A DNA stretch of 64,000 nt from an uncultured Nocardioides sp. GTDB lineage: Bacteria; Actinomycetota; Actinomycetes; Propionibacteriales; Nocardioidaceae. How positions within the stretch are numbered: the first letter of the stretch is position 1; each line of letters opens with the position of its first letter. The notes under the pieces were generated by a model. That model saw nothing but the letters and a program-made list of their open reading frames with translations, was not told the origin of the DNA and ran no database searches. The stretch lies in NCBI RefSeq assembly GCF_947489365.1, contig NZ_CANLDB010000001.1:806001-870000 (forward strand), read 5' to 3'. Of this stretch, positions 9,473 through 18,176 are shown piece by piece. The position numbers and the translations under genes are program-made.

Positions 9473-10327
9473 CTAGATCCGGTCGGAGGCCTCGGCCTGC
9501 AGGCGGGCCCAGACTTCCTGGGCGCCGGCGTGCCACGCGGCGTGGCGGGCGTGGAAGACATCGGCGGCGGCGCGGCCCGGCCAGTCGTCGTCCAGCAGCT
9601 CACGGGGCAGGTCGGGGTCGAGGAACGGGAAGCGGCGCCACTCCTGCACGAGCTCGACCTGCGCGGTGAAGGCCTCATCGGCGGAGTCGGCCCGCCGGTC
9701 GCTGAAGGTCGCCAGGAAGACCCGGTAGCGCTCGGCGAGACCGGCGAGGTCCCAGGCGGCGTCCACCAGCAGCGACTCGTTGCCGATGCCCGCGGTCGGG
9801 CCGACCCAGGCGACGCTCTGGTCGCCCAGCCCGAGCTCGGTGATCACCTCGTCGACCTCGGCCACCTTCTCGGCGTCGGGGGAGACCCACAGGCCCGAGT
9901 ACGGCGACCCCATGCCGAGCCACGTCAGCCGCGTGCGCAGCCGGTGGCGCAGGCGCCGCTGGCTCTCGGGGATCGACACGGTCAGCACGAGCCACCGCGA
10001 GTCCCACACGTGCGAGGACCGCAGGAAGCCGTAGATGCGCGTGGTGCCCTCGGCCAGCAGCTCGGCGCCGCGCGGCGTCAGCGACCACGCCGTACGACGG
10101 CCGTGCCGCTCGGAGGCGAGCAGGTCCTCGGCGCTGGTCCGGGCCAGCGCCTGGCGAGCGGCGCGCTGCTCGACCCCGAGGCGGGAGAGGGCGTCCAGGA
10201 CGGTGGCGGTCCACACCGGCTCGGAGCGGGGGAGCGCGAACTCGCCGAGGATCGTCAGCAGCAGGGAGCGCGCGGACGCCGACCCGACCTCGCGGCGCCG
10301 CGTGAGGGCGCTCGGGCTCTCGCTCAC
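9473..10327 (-). CDS. PaaX family transcriptional repressor (copy 2), likely box regulator
   Basis: The 284-residue protein has a winged-helix N-domain (about residues 15-85, with RQALARTSAEDLLASERHGR), a central VLTVSIPESQRRLRHRLRTRLTWLGMG block and the terminal VELVQEWRRFPFLDPDLPRELL block of PaaX proteins. It is only distantly similar to copy 1 at 1630, so this is not a recent duplication. The frame extends to 10387, but the GTG at 10327 is preferred because GAGAGGAGG lies just upstream. It is divergent from boxC and lies within the box cluster, so benzoyl-CoA or its epoxide is a plausible effector (inference). Confidence 0.87.
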   Translation of the reverse strand: MSESPSALTRRREVGSASARSLLLTILGEFALPRSEPVWTATVLDALSRLGVEQRAARQALARTSAEDLLASERHGRRTAWSLTPRGAELLAEGTTRIYGFLRSSHVWDSRWLVLTVSIPESQRRLRHRLRTRLTWLGMGSPYSGLWVSPDAEKVAEVDEVITELGLGDQSVAWVGPTAGIGNESLLVDAAWDLAGLAERYRVFLATFSDRRADSADEAFTAQVELVQEWRRFPFLDPDLPRELLDDDWPGRAAADVFHARHAAWHAGAQEVWARLQAEASDRI

Positions 10328-10413
10328 GGGGCCTCCTCTCGCGGTGCACCGGCCGGCGTGATCGTCAGACAGGGTCGCACGGAGCACCCTGCCACAATTC
10401 GTTCCACACGCAC

Positions 10414-10441
10414 TTGACGGCTTACCAACTTTCCGTAGAGT
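10414..10441 (+). promoter_or_regulatory. Probable boxC promoter (TTGACG-N16-TAGAGT)
   Basis: TTGACG (10414-10419) and TAGAGT (10436-10441) are 16 bp apart, in an AT-richer pocket. The 70-bp stretch to ATG 10512 contains GAGAGG close to the start. GTTCCACAC at 10401-10409 is the reverse complement of GTGTGGAAC, similar to GTGTAGAAC at the boxB -10. The 184-bp gap between paaX-like and boxC holds both promoters. Confidence 0.5.
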
Positions 10442-10511
10442 GTTTCACCTCACGCCGGAGGCCCGCGCAGGCGAGCGGTGCCGTGCCGGGTCCTGACCGA
10501 GAGGTGCCCAC

Positions 10512-12242
10512 ATGACTGCCGTCCAGCACGACGAGCCGGAGACGCAGACGGCCGACGCCGGCCCGGACGCCGGGGCCGTCGCCCCGCCGGTCGTCGACTT
10601 CGACACCCACCCGGACCGCTACAAGCACTGGCGCCTGGACGTCGACGGCGAGGTCGCGACCCTCACGCTCACGGTCGCCGAGGACGGCGGCCTGGTGCCC
10701 GGCTACGAGCTGAAGATGAACTCCTACGACCTGGGCGTCGACATCGAGCTGCACGACGCCGTCCAGCGGCTGCGCTTCGAGCACCCGGGCGTCAAGGCCG
10801 TGGTCGTGACCGGGGGCCTGGACCGCATGTTCTGCGCGGGCGCCAACATCCGGATGCTCGCCCAGTCCAGCCACGCCTGGAAGGTGAACTTCTGCAAGTT
10901 CACCAACGAGACCCGCAACGGCATCGAGGACGCCACCGAGCACAGCGGTCAGACGTACGTCGCCGCGCTCAACGGCACCGCGGCCGGCGGCGGCTACGAG
11001 CTCGCCCTGGCCTGCGACGACATCGTCCTCATCGACGACGGCAGCTCGACCGTCTCGCTCCCCGAGGTGCCGCTGCTCGGCGTGCTGCCCGGCACCGGCG
11101 GCCTGACCCGGGTCGTCGACAAGCGTCTGGTCCGCAAGGACCGCGCCGACCTGTTCGCCACCAAGTCCGAGGGCTACCGCGGGGAGACCGCCGTCCGGTG
11201 GGGTTTCGTCGACGCCACCTTCCCGAAGCGGGAGTGGGACGAGAAGCTCGCCGCCCGCGCCGCCGACGCGGCGTCCCGCTCGAGCCGGCCGGGTGGTGAG
11301 GGCGTCGAGCTGACCCCCCTCGACCGCACCGAGGACGGCGACACCCTCACCTACCCGTACGTCCGCGCCGAGATCGCCCGCGACGCCCGTCGGGTCGACC
11401 TCACGATCGAGGGCCCGACCGACGCCCCGCCCGCCGACGAGGCCGCCGTCCTCGCCGCCGGCGTCGACTACTGGCCGTTCGCCGTCGCCCGTGCGCTCGA
11501 CGACCTCGTCCTGCGGCTGCGGACCAACGAGCAGGACCTCGGCACGTGGACCTTCCGCACCGCCGGCGACCCCGCCGCCGTCCTCGCGTACGACGAGCAG
11601 CTGCGCGAGCTCGCCGACGACTGGTTCGTCAACGAGGTCACCCAGTTCCTCAAGCGCCTGCTCAAGCGCCTCGACGTCACCAGCCGCAGCCTCATCGGCA
11701 TCGTCGAGCCGGGCAGCTGCTACGCCGGGTTCCTCGCCGAGGTGCTGCTGGCGTGCGACCGCCAGTACATGCTCGAGGGCGTCTACGAGGACGTCGACCC
11801 CGACGCCGACCCGGCGACGGTCACCCTCACGGCCGCCAACGACGGTCCGTTCCCGATGTCGAACGGGCTGACCCGGCTCGCCAGCCGCTTCTGGGGCCAC
11901 GACGACGACCTCGAGGCGGCCCGCGCCACCTTCGGCACCGCGCTCGACGCGACCGCGGCCGACGAGGCGGGTCTCGTCACGCTGGCCATGGACGACATCG
12001 ACTTCGAGGAGGAGCTGAGGATCGTCCTGGAGGAGCGCGCGTCGCTGTCGCCGGACGCCCTGACCGGCATGGAGGCGAACCACCGGTTCGTCGGCCCCGA
12101 GACGATGGAGACCAAGGTGTTCGGCCGGCTCACCGCCTGGCAGAACTGGATCTTCAACCGTCCCAACGCGTCCGGGCCGGAGGGAGCGCTGCGGCGCTAC
12201 GGCAGCGGGCAGCGCGGCAGCTACGACTACAAGCGGGTCTGA
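10512..12242 (+). CDS. boxC: 2,3-epoxybenzoyl-CoA dihydrolase / benzoyl-CoA-dihydrodiol lyase BoxC
   Basis: BoxC opens the ring of 2,3-epoxybenzoyl-CoA using two water molecules, giving 3,4-dehydroadipyl-CoA semialdehyde and formate. The 576-residue protein contains two crotonase-like halves. The first has FCAGANIRMLAQ and the oxyanion segment NGTAAGGGYELALACDDI; the second starts near residue 320 and includes IVEPGSCYAGFLAEVLLACDRQYML. Length and sequence agree with BoxC. BoxD, the next enzyme, is not in the window. The GTG of the CoA ligase follows four bases after its stop. Confidence 0.96.
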   Translation: MTAVQHDEPETQTADAGPDAGAVAPPVVDFDTHPDRYKHWRLDVDGEVATLTLTVAEDGGLVPGYELKMNSYDLGVDIELHDAVQRLRFEHPGVKAVVVTGGLDRMFCAGANIRMLAQSSHAWKVNFCKFTNETRNGIEDATEHSGQTYVAALNGTAAGGGYELALACDDIVLIDDGSSTVSLPEVPLLGVLPGTGGLTRVVDKRLVRKDRADLFATKSEGYRGETAVRWGFVDATFPKREWDEKLAARAADAASRSSRPGGEGVELTPLDRTEDGDTLTYPYVRAEIARDARRVDLTIEGPTDAPPADEAAVLAAGVDYWPFAVARALDDLVLRLRTNEQDLGTWTFRTAGDPAAVLAYDEQLRELADDWFVNEVTQFLKRLLKRLDVTSRSLIGIVEPGSCYAGFLAEVLLACDRQYMLEGVYEDVDPDADPATVTLTAANDGPFPMSNGLTRLASRFWGHDDDLEAARATFGTALDATAADEAGLVTLAMDDIDFEEELRIVLEERASLSPDALTGMEANHRFVGPETMETKVFGRLTAWQNWIFNRPNASGPEGALRRYGSGQRGSYDYKRV

Positions 12243-12245
12243 GCC

Positions 12246-13889
12246 GTGGCCGCCCCCGCCTCCGACCGGAGCGGCTCCAACGCCGCGCAGTACCTCCTGC
12301 ACCGCCACCTCGACGAGGGGCGGGGCGACCACCCCGCCGTCCGCGGACCCGGCGGCGAGACGTCGTACGCCGAGCTCTCCGACCTGGTCCGCGACGTCGC
12401 GGCGGCGTACCGGGCGATGGGCCTGCGCCGCGACGACCGGGTGCTGTTCGTGGCCGCGGACGACGTCCCGCTGCTCGCGGGACTGCTGGCCGCCTTCCAC
12501 GCCGGGGTCGTCGCCGTCCCCGTCTCGACGATGCTCACCGCGAAGGAGCTCGGCGGGATCATGGCCGACTCCGGCGCCCGGATGGTCGTCGTGAGCGAGG
12601 ACTTCGCCGGCACCGTCGCCGAGGCCCTCGCCGCGGCGCCCGAGGTCGAGATGGTCACCACGATCGGCGCGCCCGGCGCGTTCGCCACCGACCACGGCAC
12701 CCACGTCGTCCGGGACTTCGACGCGGTCGTCGCCCTGGGCCGGGAGGCCCGCGCGGACGACGACGCGGCCGGGGACGTCGCCGCGACCAGCCAGGACGGC
12801 TGGGCGCTGTGGCTCTACACCTCGGGCACGACCGGCCAGCCGAAGGCGGCCATGCACCGCCACGCGAACATCCGCCACGTCTGCGAGACCTACGGCACCC
12901 AGGTCCTCGGGATCACCCCCGACGACGTCACCTTCTCGGTGGCCAAGCTGTTCTTCGCCTACGGCATCGGCAACTCGCTGTTCTTCCCCTTCTCCGTCGG
13001 CGCCACCACGGTGCTCGAGCCCCGCCGGCCCAGCCCCGCCGTGGTGGGGGAGCGACTCGCGGCCGACCGGCCCACGCTGTTCTTCGGCGTCCCGACCTTC
13101 TACGCGGCCCTCGTCGCCAGCGACCTCCCGGACGACGCGTTCGCCTCGGTCCGCTGGTGCGCCAGCGCGGGGGAGGCGCTGCCGGCGCCGCTGCAGCAGC
13201 GGTTCTCCGACCGCTTCGGGGTCCAGATCCTCGACGGCATCGGGTCCACCGAGGCGCTGCACATCTTCCTGTCCAACCGCCCCGGCGACATCCGGCCCGG
13301 CACCACCGGCCGGGCCGTCCCGGGCTACGAGGTCGAGGTCCGCGACGAGGACGGCAAGCGGGCGCCCGTCGGTCAGCCCGGCGCGCTGTACGTCCGGGGC
13401 GAGTCCATCGCGCTCGGTTACTGGCGGCGCACCGACGCCACCCGCCAGGTCTTCCAGGGCTCCTGGCTGAGCACCGGCGACACCTACGTCCAGGACGACG
13501 AGGGCTACTTCCGCTGCCTGGGCCGCAACACCGACATGCTCAAGGCCGGCGGGATCTGGGTGTCCCCGGCGGAGGTCGAGAGCCGTCTGCTGGAGCACCC
13601 CGCGGTGCAGGAGGCCGCCGTGGTCGGTCTCGCCGACGCCGACGGTCTCGACAAGCCCGTCGCCGTCGTGGTGGCGGACCGGACGAAGGCCAGCGCGGAG
13701 GACCTCGTCGCCTGGTGCCGCGACGGCCTCGCGCACTTCAAGGCGCCCCGTCAGGTCGTGCACGTCGACGAGCTGCCCAAGACCGCGACCGGCAAGCTGC
13801 AGCGCTTCAAGGTGCGGGCCTTCCTCGTCGCCGCCGACGAGCCCGAGGTCGTCGAGCCGACCCCCTCCGAGCCGGCGGTGGCGACGTGA
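12246..13889 (+). CDS. bclA: Benzoate-CoA ligase
   Basis: This 547-residue AMP-forming ligase activates benzoate to benzoyl-CoA, the first step before BoxAB. The P-loop is LYTSGTTGQPKAAMH, the A5-type motif is DGIGSTEALHIFLSNRPGDIRPG and the adenylation/hinge motif is STGDTYVQDDEGYFRCLGRNTDMLKAGGIWVSPAEVE. The C-terminal catalytic lysine is in PKTATGKLQRFK. The HIFLSN.PGD stretch is typical of benzoate-CoA ligases. A GTG start at 12246 is used. It overlaps the following reductase by GTGA (four bases), indicating coupled translation. Specificity for substituted benzoates (for example 2-aminobenzoate) cannot be excluded. Confidence 0.92.
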   Translation: MAAPASDRSGSNAAQYLLHRHLDEGRGDHPAVRGPGGETSYAELSDLVRDVAAAYRAMGLRRDDRVLFVAADDVPLLAGLLAAFHAGVVAVPVSTMLTAKELGGIMADSGARMVVVSEDFAGTVAEALAAAPEVEMVTTIGAPGAFATDHGTHVVRDFDAVVALGREARADDDAAGDVAATSQDGWALWLYTSGTTGQPKAAMHRHANIRHVCETYGTQVLGITPDDVTFSVAKLFFAYGIGNSLFFPFSVGATTVLEPRRPSPAVVGERLAADRPTLFFGVPTFYAALVASDLPDDAFASVRWCASAGEALPAPLQQRFSDRFGVQILDGIGSTEALHIFLSNRPGDIRPGTTGRAVPGYEVEVRDEDGKRAPVGQPGALYVRGESIALGYWRRTDATRQVFQGSWLSTGDTYVQDDEGYFRCLGRNTDMLKAGGIWVSPAEVESRLLEHPAVQEAAVVGLADADGLDKPVAVVVADRTKASAEDLVAWCRDGLAHFKAPRQVVHVDELPKTATGKLQRFKVRAFLVAADEPEVVEPTPSEPAVAT

Positions 13890-14920
13890 GCACGAGCAGC
13901 ACGCGCCACGAGGTCGACGTCCTCATCGTCGGCGCCGGACCCGTCGGGCTGTACGGCGCCTACTACGCCGGCGTCCGCGGACTCTCCGTCGCGGTCGTCG
14001 ACTCGCTGAGCCAGGTCGGCGGCCAGGTCACCGCGATGTACCCCGAGAAGGAGATCTACGACATCGCCGCGCTGCCGGTCGTGACCGGCCGCGACCTCAT
14101 CGCGGGCCTGCGCACGCAGGCCGACCAGTACGACCCGACGTACCTGCTGGGCCAGGAGGCGCAGGAGCTGTCCCGCCGTACCGACGACGCCGGGCGGGAG
14201 CGGCTCGTCGTCCGCACCAGCGCCGGCGTCGAGGTCGACTGCGGTGCCGTCGTCGTCACCGGTGGCATCGGCACCTTCACCCCGCGCCCGCTCCCGGCGG
14301 GGGAGGACTTCCTCGGCCGGGGCCTCGAGTACTTCGTGCCGTCGAAGGACGCGTACGTCGGCCGCGACGTCGTGGTCGTCGGTGGCGGTGACAGCGCGAT
14401 CGACTGGTGCCTGATGCTCGAGCCGGTCGCCTCGTCGGTCACCCTCGTGCACCGCCGGGCCGCCTTCCGCGCCCACGCGGCGAGCCTGGAGCAGGTGCGC
14501 GCCTCGACGGTGCGGATCGTCACCGACGCCCAGGTCGTCGCGCTCGACGGCGACCTCGCCGACGGCGGGATCGAGTCGGCGACGATCCAGATCAGGGGCG
14601 CCGATCCCGAGACCGTCCCCTGCCAGCAGGTGGTCGCGGCGCTCGGGTTCACCGCGAACCTGGGTCCGCTGCGCGAGTGGGGCGTCGAGCTGCACGACAA
14701 CCGGCACCTCGTCGTCGACACCACCATGGCGACCGCCGTCCCCGGTGTGTACGCCGCCGGTGACATCACCGACTACACCGGCAAGGTGCGCCTCATCTCG
14801 GTCGGGTTCGGCGAGGTCGCCACCGCGGTCAACAACGCCGCCGTCCACCTCGACCCCGACGCGCAGCTCTTCCCCGGTCACTCGACCGACCTGCCCCACA
14901 CTGTCCCCGTCCCCGCCTGA
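13886..14920 (+). CDS. Ferredoxin-NADP+ reductase-like flavoprotein, candidate BoxA reductase part
   Basis: The 344-residue protein has thioredoxin-reductase-like topology without the CxxC redox pair. The FAD site is [18 protein letters not shown], the NADPH site is [17 protein letters not shown], and the C-terminal FAD motif is [38 protein letters not shown]. This is the pattern of type-2 ferredoxin-NADP+ reductases. In Azoarcus, BoxA is a single chain with ferredoxin and reductase domains. Here the two functions are on separate adjacent genes. The GTG start at 13886 overlaps the ligase stop. Confidence 0.88.
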   Translation: MSTSSTRHEVDVLIVGAGPVGLYGAYYAGVRGLSVAVVDSLSQVGGQVTAMYPEKEIYDIAALPVVTGRDLIAGLRTQADQYDPTYLLGQEAQELSRRTDDAGRERLVVRTSAGVEVDCGAVVVTGGIGTFTPRPLPAGEDFLGRGLEYFVPSKDAYVGRDVVVVGGGDSAIDWCLMLEPVASSVTLVHRRAAFRAHAASLEQVRASTVRIVTDAQVVALDGDLADGGIESATIQIRGADPETVPCQQVVAALGFTANLGPLREWGVELHDNRHLVVDTTMATAVPGVYAAGDITDYTGKVRLISVGFGEVATAVNNAAVHLDPDAQLFPGHSTDLPHTVPVPA

Positions 14921-14957
14921 TCCAGCCCGCCACTCCGAGACGTCAGGAGCGACCTGC

Positions 14958-15287
14958 ATGCCGTACGTGATCGCCAGCCCGTGCATCGACACGATGGACA
15001 GGAGCTGCGTCGAGGAGTGCCCCGTCGACTGCATCTACGAGGGGGAGCGGAAGCTCTACATCAACCCCAAGGAGTGCATCGACTGCGGCGCCTGCGAGCC
15101 GGTCTGCCCGGTGGAGGCGATCAGCCAGGACCGTCGGGTGGCGGACGGCGACGAGGCCCACGTCGAGGACAACCGGGCCTTCTTCACCGAGGTCCTGGAC
15201 GGCCGCGACGAGCCCCTCGGCGCGCCCGGCGGCGCCCACAAGACCGGCGAGATCGGCGTGGACACCCCGCTCGTCGCCGGTCTGTAA
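14958..15287 (+). CDS. 7Fe-type ferredoxin, candidate electron donor to BoxB
   Basis: The 109-residue protein has eight cysteines at positions 9, 17, 21, 25, 40, 43, 46 and 50. C40-x2-C43-x2-C46-x3-C50-P supports a [4Fe-4S] cluster, and the longer first spacing (C9...C17-x3-C21) is that of [3Fe-4S]/[4Fe-4S] ferredoxins of the FdxA type. A ~55-residue C-terminal extension follows. It lies 37 bp after the reductase, so the pair most likely passes NADPH electrons to BoxB. The start ATG 14958 has a GGAGCGAC region upstream. Confidence 0.92.
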   Translation: MPYVIASPCIDTMDRSCVEECPVDCIYEGERKLYINPKECIDCGACEPVCPVEAISQDRRVADGDEAHVEDNRAFFTEVLDGRDEPLGAPGGAHKTGEIGVDTPLVAGL

Positions 15288-15289
15288 CC

Positions 15290-16189
15290 GTGCTCGACGG
15301 CCACGTCCTGGTCGACGCGCACGTCCACGTGCCCGTCCTGACCTCGCTCGCCCCCGCGTGGATCCAGTGGGCCCGTGACTTCGGCCCGGAGGGGATCCTC
15401 GACCGGGTCTGGGACGCCGAGGGCCGCCCCCGGCCCGCGGTCCTCGCCGAGCTCTTCGCCGAGCAGGGCGTCGACACGGCGCTGCTGTTCTGCGAGTACA
15501 GCCCCCGCGCGACCGGCTACCAGCGCTTCGACGACCTGCTGCCGCTCGTCGAGCACGACCCGCAGCGGTTCCGCCCCGTCGCGAACGTCAACCCGCACCT
15601 GCACTTCCCGATCGCCGCCGAGGTGCGCCGCCAGCTCGACCTCGGCGCGGCGGCCCTGAAGCTGCACCCCGTCCACGGCGGCTTCCGGTGCGACGACGCG
15701 CAGCTCTACCCGGCGTACGCCGTGCTGGAGGAGCGCGGCGTCCCGCTCGTCGTCCACTGCGGCACGAGCAGCTTCCCCGGCTCACGCAACGAGCTCGCCG
15801 ACCCGGAGTTCCTGCTGCCGGTCGCCCGCGACTTCCCCGGCCTGGACGTCGTCCTCGCGCACGGCGGGCGCGGCTGGTGGTACGACGCCGCCGCGTTCAT
15901 GGCGCTGAGCCACCCGAACGTGTGGATCGAGCTGTCCGGGCTCCCTCCCAAGCGGCTGCCGGAGTACTACGCCCGCTACGACCTGCGCCGCCTCGCCCGC
16001 CGCTGGATCTTCGCGACCGACTGGCCCGGGGTCCCCGGCACGGCCGCGAACGCCCGCGCGGTCGTCGGCCTCGGGCTGGACGACGAGCTGGCCGGGCTCG
16101 TGCTGGGCGGCAACGCCCGCGCCGTGTACGCCGGTCTCGACCACCTGGAGCACCTCGCCCCGCCCCCTCCCGGAGGAGAACCCGCATGA
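15290..16189 (+). CDS. Amidohydrolase-2 family metal-dependent hydrolase
   Basis: This 299-residue TIM-barrel protein has the amidohydrolase-2 signatures: DAHVH at residues 10-14, a second-shell histidine in KLHPVHGGF, VHCGTS, VLAHGGRGWWYDAA and the late aspartate in FATDWPG. Relatives include ACMSD-type decarboxylases and lactone hydrolases. A GTG start two bases after the ferredoxin stop places it in the same operon. It could hydrolyse or decarboxylate an intermediate or by-product of the box pathway; no family member with this exact task is recognised. It overlaps the next gene by ATGA. Confidence 0.83.
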   Translation: MLDGHVLVDAHVHVPVLTSLAPAWIQWARDFGPEGILDRVWDAEGRPRPAVLAELFAEQGVDTALLFCEYSPRATGYQRFDDLLPLVEHDPQRFRPVANVNPHLHFPIAAEVRRQLDLGAAALKLHPVHGGFRCDDAQLYPAYAVLEERGVPLVVHCGTSSFPGSRNELADPEFLLPVARDFPGLDVVLAHGGRGWWYDAAAFMALSHPNVWIELSGLPPKRLPEYYARYDLRRLARRWIFATDWPGVPGTAANARAVVGLGLDDELAGLVLGGNARAVYAGLDHLEHLAPPPPGGEPA

Positions 16190-16716
16190 CGACCCCGTCC
16201 TACCTCGGCCGCCCGGCCGGCGAGCTCACCGACGACGAGCTGGAGCAGCAGGGCCGCAACGCCCACGAGACCCGCAACTGGGTCTTCCTGCACGGCACCG
16301 CCGAGCAGTTCGCGACCCACACGGCGCGGATGCTCGAGCTGGAGCAGGAGTACCTGCGACGCCACCCCAAGCGCACCTGGCAGGGCTCCGGCGGCGCCGC
16401 GACCGAGGAGTCGCAGCTCGTCGTCCTCCGCAAGGCGCTGCGCGGCATCCTCGTGCAGCTCGAGGCGCTCCTGGAGCCCGCCGCGACCGAGGTCGACGAG
16501 GTCCCGGCAGGGGAGGACCCCACCACGCTGCTGCTGCGCCAGGTCGGCGCTGCGCCCGGTGGGCGGATGAACAAGCTCGAGGTGCACCAGCTCGCCCGCG
16601 AGGTCGGCCTCGAGCGCGCCGCCCTCGCCCGGCTCTACACCGGCGACGCCCCGCTGCTCGCGACCGACAAGGGCGACCGCGTCCTCACCGACGCCGGCCG
16701 CGCCCACCTGGGCTGA
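16186..16716 (+). CDS. Conserved small protein of unknown function in the box operon
   Basis: The 176-residue protein has no family that I recognise with certainty. Residues about 1-75 are acidic/helical with HETRNWVFLHGTAEQFATHTARMLELE followed by RRHPKRTWQ, resembling small actinobacterial DUF6158-type proteins. Residues about 75-130 form a probable helix pair. Residues 128-176 (KLEVHQLAREVGLERAALARLY...LLATDKGDRVLTDAGRAHLG) look like a winged-helix unit. The fusion of a small helical domain to a DNA-binding-like tail suggests a regulatory or scaffold role. It starts with ATGA overlap and ends the box operon. No signal peptide or membrane segment is present. Confidence 0.6.
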   Translation: MTTPSYLGRPAGELTDDELEQQGRNAHETRNWVFLHGTAEQFATHTARMLELEQEYLRRHPKRTWQGSGGAATEESQLVVLRKALRGILVQLEALLEPAATEVDEVPAGEDPTTLLLRQVGAAPGGRMNKLEVHQLAREVGLERAALARLYTGDAPLLATDKGDRVLTDAGRAHLG

Positions 16717-16733
16717 CCTCCCGGCGGCTCACG

Positions 16734-16780
16734 GGATCTCGTGGCTCGGTCGCTGCGCGACGCTCGCACCTCGATCTCCG
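16734..16780 (+). repeat. REP-like element
   Basis: This is a near-perfect copy of the 47-bp palindromic element at 2611-2657, with the GTCGCTGCGCGAC centre. It lies 17 bp after the last box gene and before paaK. With the copies at 2611-2840 and 9252-9373, it marks the borders and middle of the box block. It may also act as a transcription terminator or mRNA 3' stabiliser. Confidence 0.75.
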
Positions 16781-16823
16781 ACGCGGCGGGCGAGCCGTAG
16801 CCGCGGGCGCCGTCCCTCGCTAG

Positions 16824-16845
16824 CATTACCGACCGATCGGTCAGT
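16824..16845 (+). promoter_or_regulatory. PaaR-type operator in front of paaK
   Basis: The core ACCGACCGATCGGT (16828-16841) followed by CAGT fits the imperfect palindrome ACTNACCGNNCGNNCGGTNAGT reported for the TetR-type PaaR of corynebacteria, apart from the first two bases. It ends 20 bp before the paaK start, with GAGGAG between. The same core occurs before paaZ and paaA. Confidence 0.75.
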
Positions 16846-16865
16846 CACTCTGCAGAGGAGCGTCC

Positions 16866-18176
16866 ATGGACGACCTGAGCCCCCGCCCCGACGAGCTCGA
16901 CCCGATCGAGCGGGCGTCGACCGACGAGCTGCGGGCGCTGCAGACCGAGCGGCTGCGGTGGACGGTGCGCCACGCGTACGAGAACGTCCCGCACTACCGG
17001 GCGGCGTTCGAGGCCGCGGGCGCCCATCCGGACGACGTCCGGGAGCTGTCCGACCTCGCGAGGCTGCCGTTCACGACGAAGGCGGACCTGCGGGAGAACT
17101 ACCCGTTCGGCATGTTCGCCGTGCCTCGCGAGCGGGTCGCCCGGGTCCACGCCTCCTCCGGGACGACGGGCCGCCCGACCGTCGTCGGCTACACGGTGGA
17201 CGACCTCGACGTCTGGTCGGACGTCGTCGCGCGCAGCATCCGCGCCGCCGGCGGGCGGGCGGGCCACGTCGTCCACGTGGCGTACGGCTACGGACTGTTC
17301 ACCGGCGGCCTCGGCGCCCACTACGGGGCCGAGCGCCTCGGCTGCACCGTCGTCCCGGTCTCGGGCGGCATGACCGAGCGCCAGGTGCAGCTCATCGGCG
17401 ACTTCGCGCCCGACGTGATCATGGTGACGCCGTCGTACATGCTGGCGATCGTCGAGGAGATGGAGCGCCAGGGCATCGACCCCCGCACCACCTCGCTGAA
17501 GGTCGGCATCTTCGGCGCCGAGCCGTGGACCGACGACATGCGGCACGAGCTCGAGCAGCGCCTCGACATGCACGCCGTCGACATCTACGGGCTGTCCGAG
17601 GTGATGGGGCCGGGCGTCGCCAGCGAGTGCGTCGAGACGAAGGACGGCCCCACGATCTGGGAGGACCACTTCTACCCCGAGGTCATCGACCCGATCACCG
17701 GCGACGTCCTGCCGGACGGTGAGGAGGGTGAGCTCGTCTTCACCTCGCTGACCAAGCAGGCGATGCCGGTGATCCGCTACCGCACCCGGGACCTGACGAG
17801 GCTGCTGCCCGGCACCGCGCGCACGATGCGGCGGATGGGCAAGATCACCGGCCGCACCGACGACATGATCATCCTGCGCGGGGTGAACCTCTTCCCGACC
17901 CAGATCGAGGAGCTGATCCTCCGCGACCTGCCCGCGCTGTCGCCGCACTTCCAGTGCCGCCTGTCCCGCCCCGGCACGCTCGACGAGCTCACCGTCGTGG
18001 TCGAGCGCCGCGAGGGCGTCGGCCCGGAGTCCGCCGAGGACGCCGGCCGCACCCTGCGCGAGCGCATCAAGGCCGTCATCGGCGTCACCGTCGCCGTGGA
18101 CGTCGTCGGCCCCGGCGGGGTCGAGCGGTCGGTCGGCAAGATGCGGCGGATCGTCGACGAGCGCCCGAAGCGCTAG
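16866..18176 (+). CDS. paaK: Phenylacetate-CoA ligase
   Basis: PaaK activates phenylacetate to phenylacetyl-CoA, the substrate of the PaaABCE epoxidase. The 436-residue length is normal for the family. Motifs seen are the P-loop ASSGTTGRPTVVGYT, YGYGLFTGGLGAHYGAE, IYGLSEVMGPGVASEC and the hinge region RMGKITGRTDDMIILRGVNLFPTQIEE, with a C-terminal lysine near SVGKMRR. It stands ~16 kb from the paaA operon but carries the same operator. The 3' end overlaps the convergent membrane protein gene by four bases. Confidence 0.96.
   Translation: MDDLSPRPDELDPIERASTDELRALQTERLRWTVRHAYENVPHYRAAFEAAGAHPDDVRELSDLARLPFTTKADLRENYPFGMFAVPRERVARVHASSGTTGRPTVVGYTVDDLDVWSDVVARSIRAAGGRAGHVVHVAYGYGLFTGGLGAHYGAERLGCTVVPVSGGMTERQVQLIGDFAPDVIMVTPSYMLAIVEEMERQGIDPRTTSLKVGIFGAEPWTDDMRHELEQRLDMHAVDIYGLSEVMGPGVASECVETKDGPTIWEDHFYPEVIDPITGDVLPDGEEGELVFTSLTKQAMPVIRYRTRDLTRLLPGTARTMRRMGKITGRTDDMIILRGVNLFPTQIEELILRDLPALSPHFQCRLSRPGTLDELTVVVERREGVGPESAEDAGRTLRERIKAVIGVTVAVDVVGPGGVERSVGKMRRIVDERPKR

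Noticed and set aside
10328..10387. Longer N-terminus for the second PaaX-type protein
   Set aside because: GTG 10327 has a strong ribosome site (GAGAGGAGG) and the extra residues do not look like PaaX.
10422..13763. 1113-residue minus-strand open frame opposite boxC/bclA
   Set aside because: Antisense shadow; boxC, bclA and the reductase on the plus strand are unmistakable and have normal codon use.
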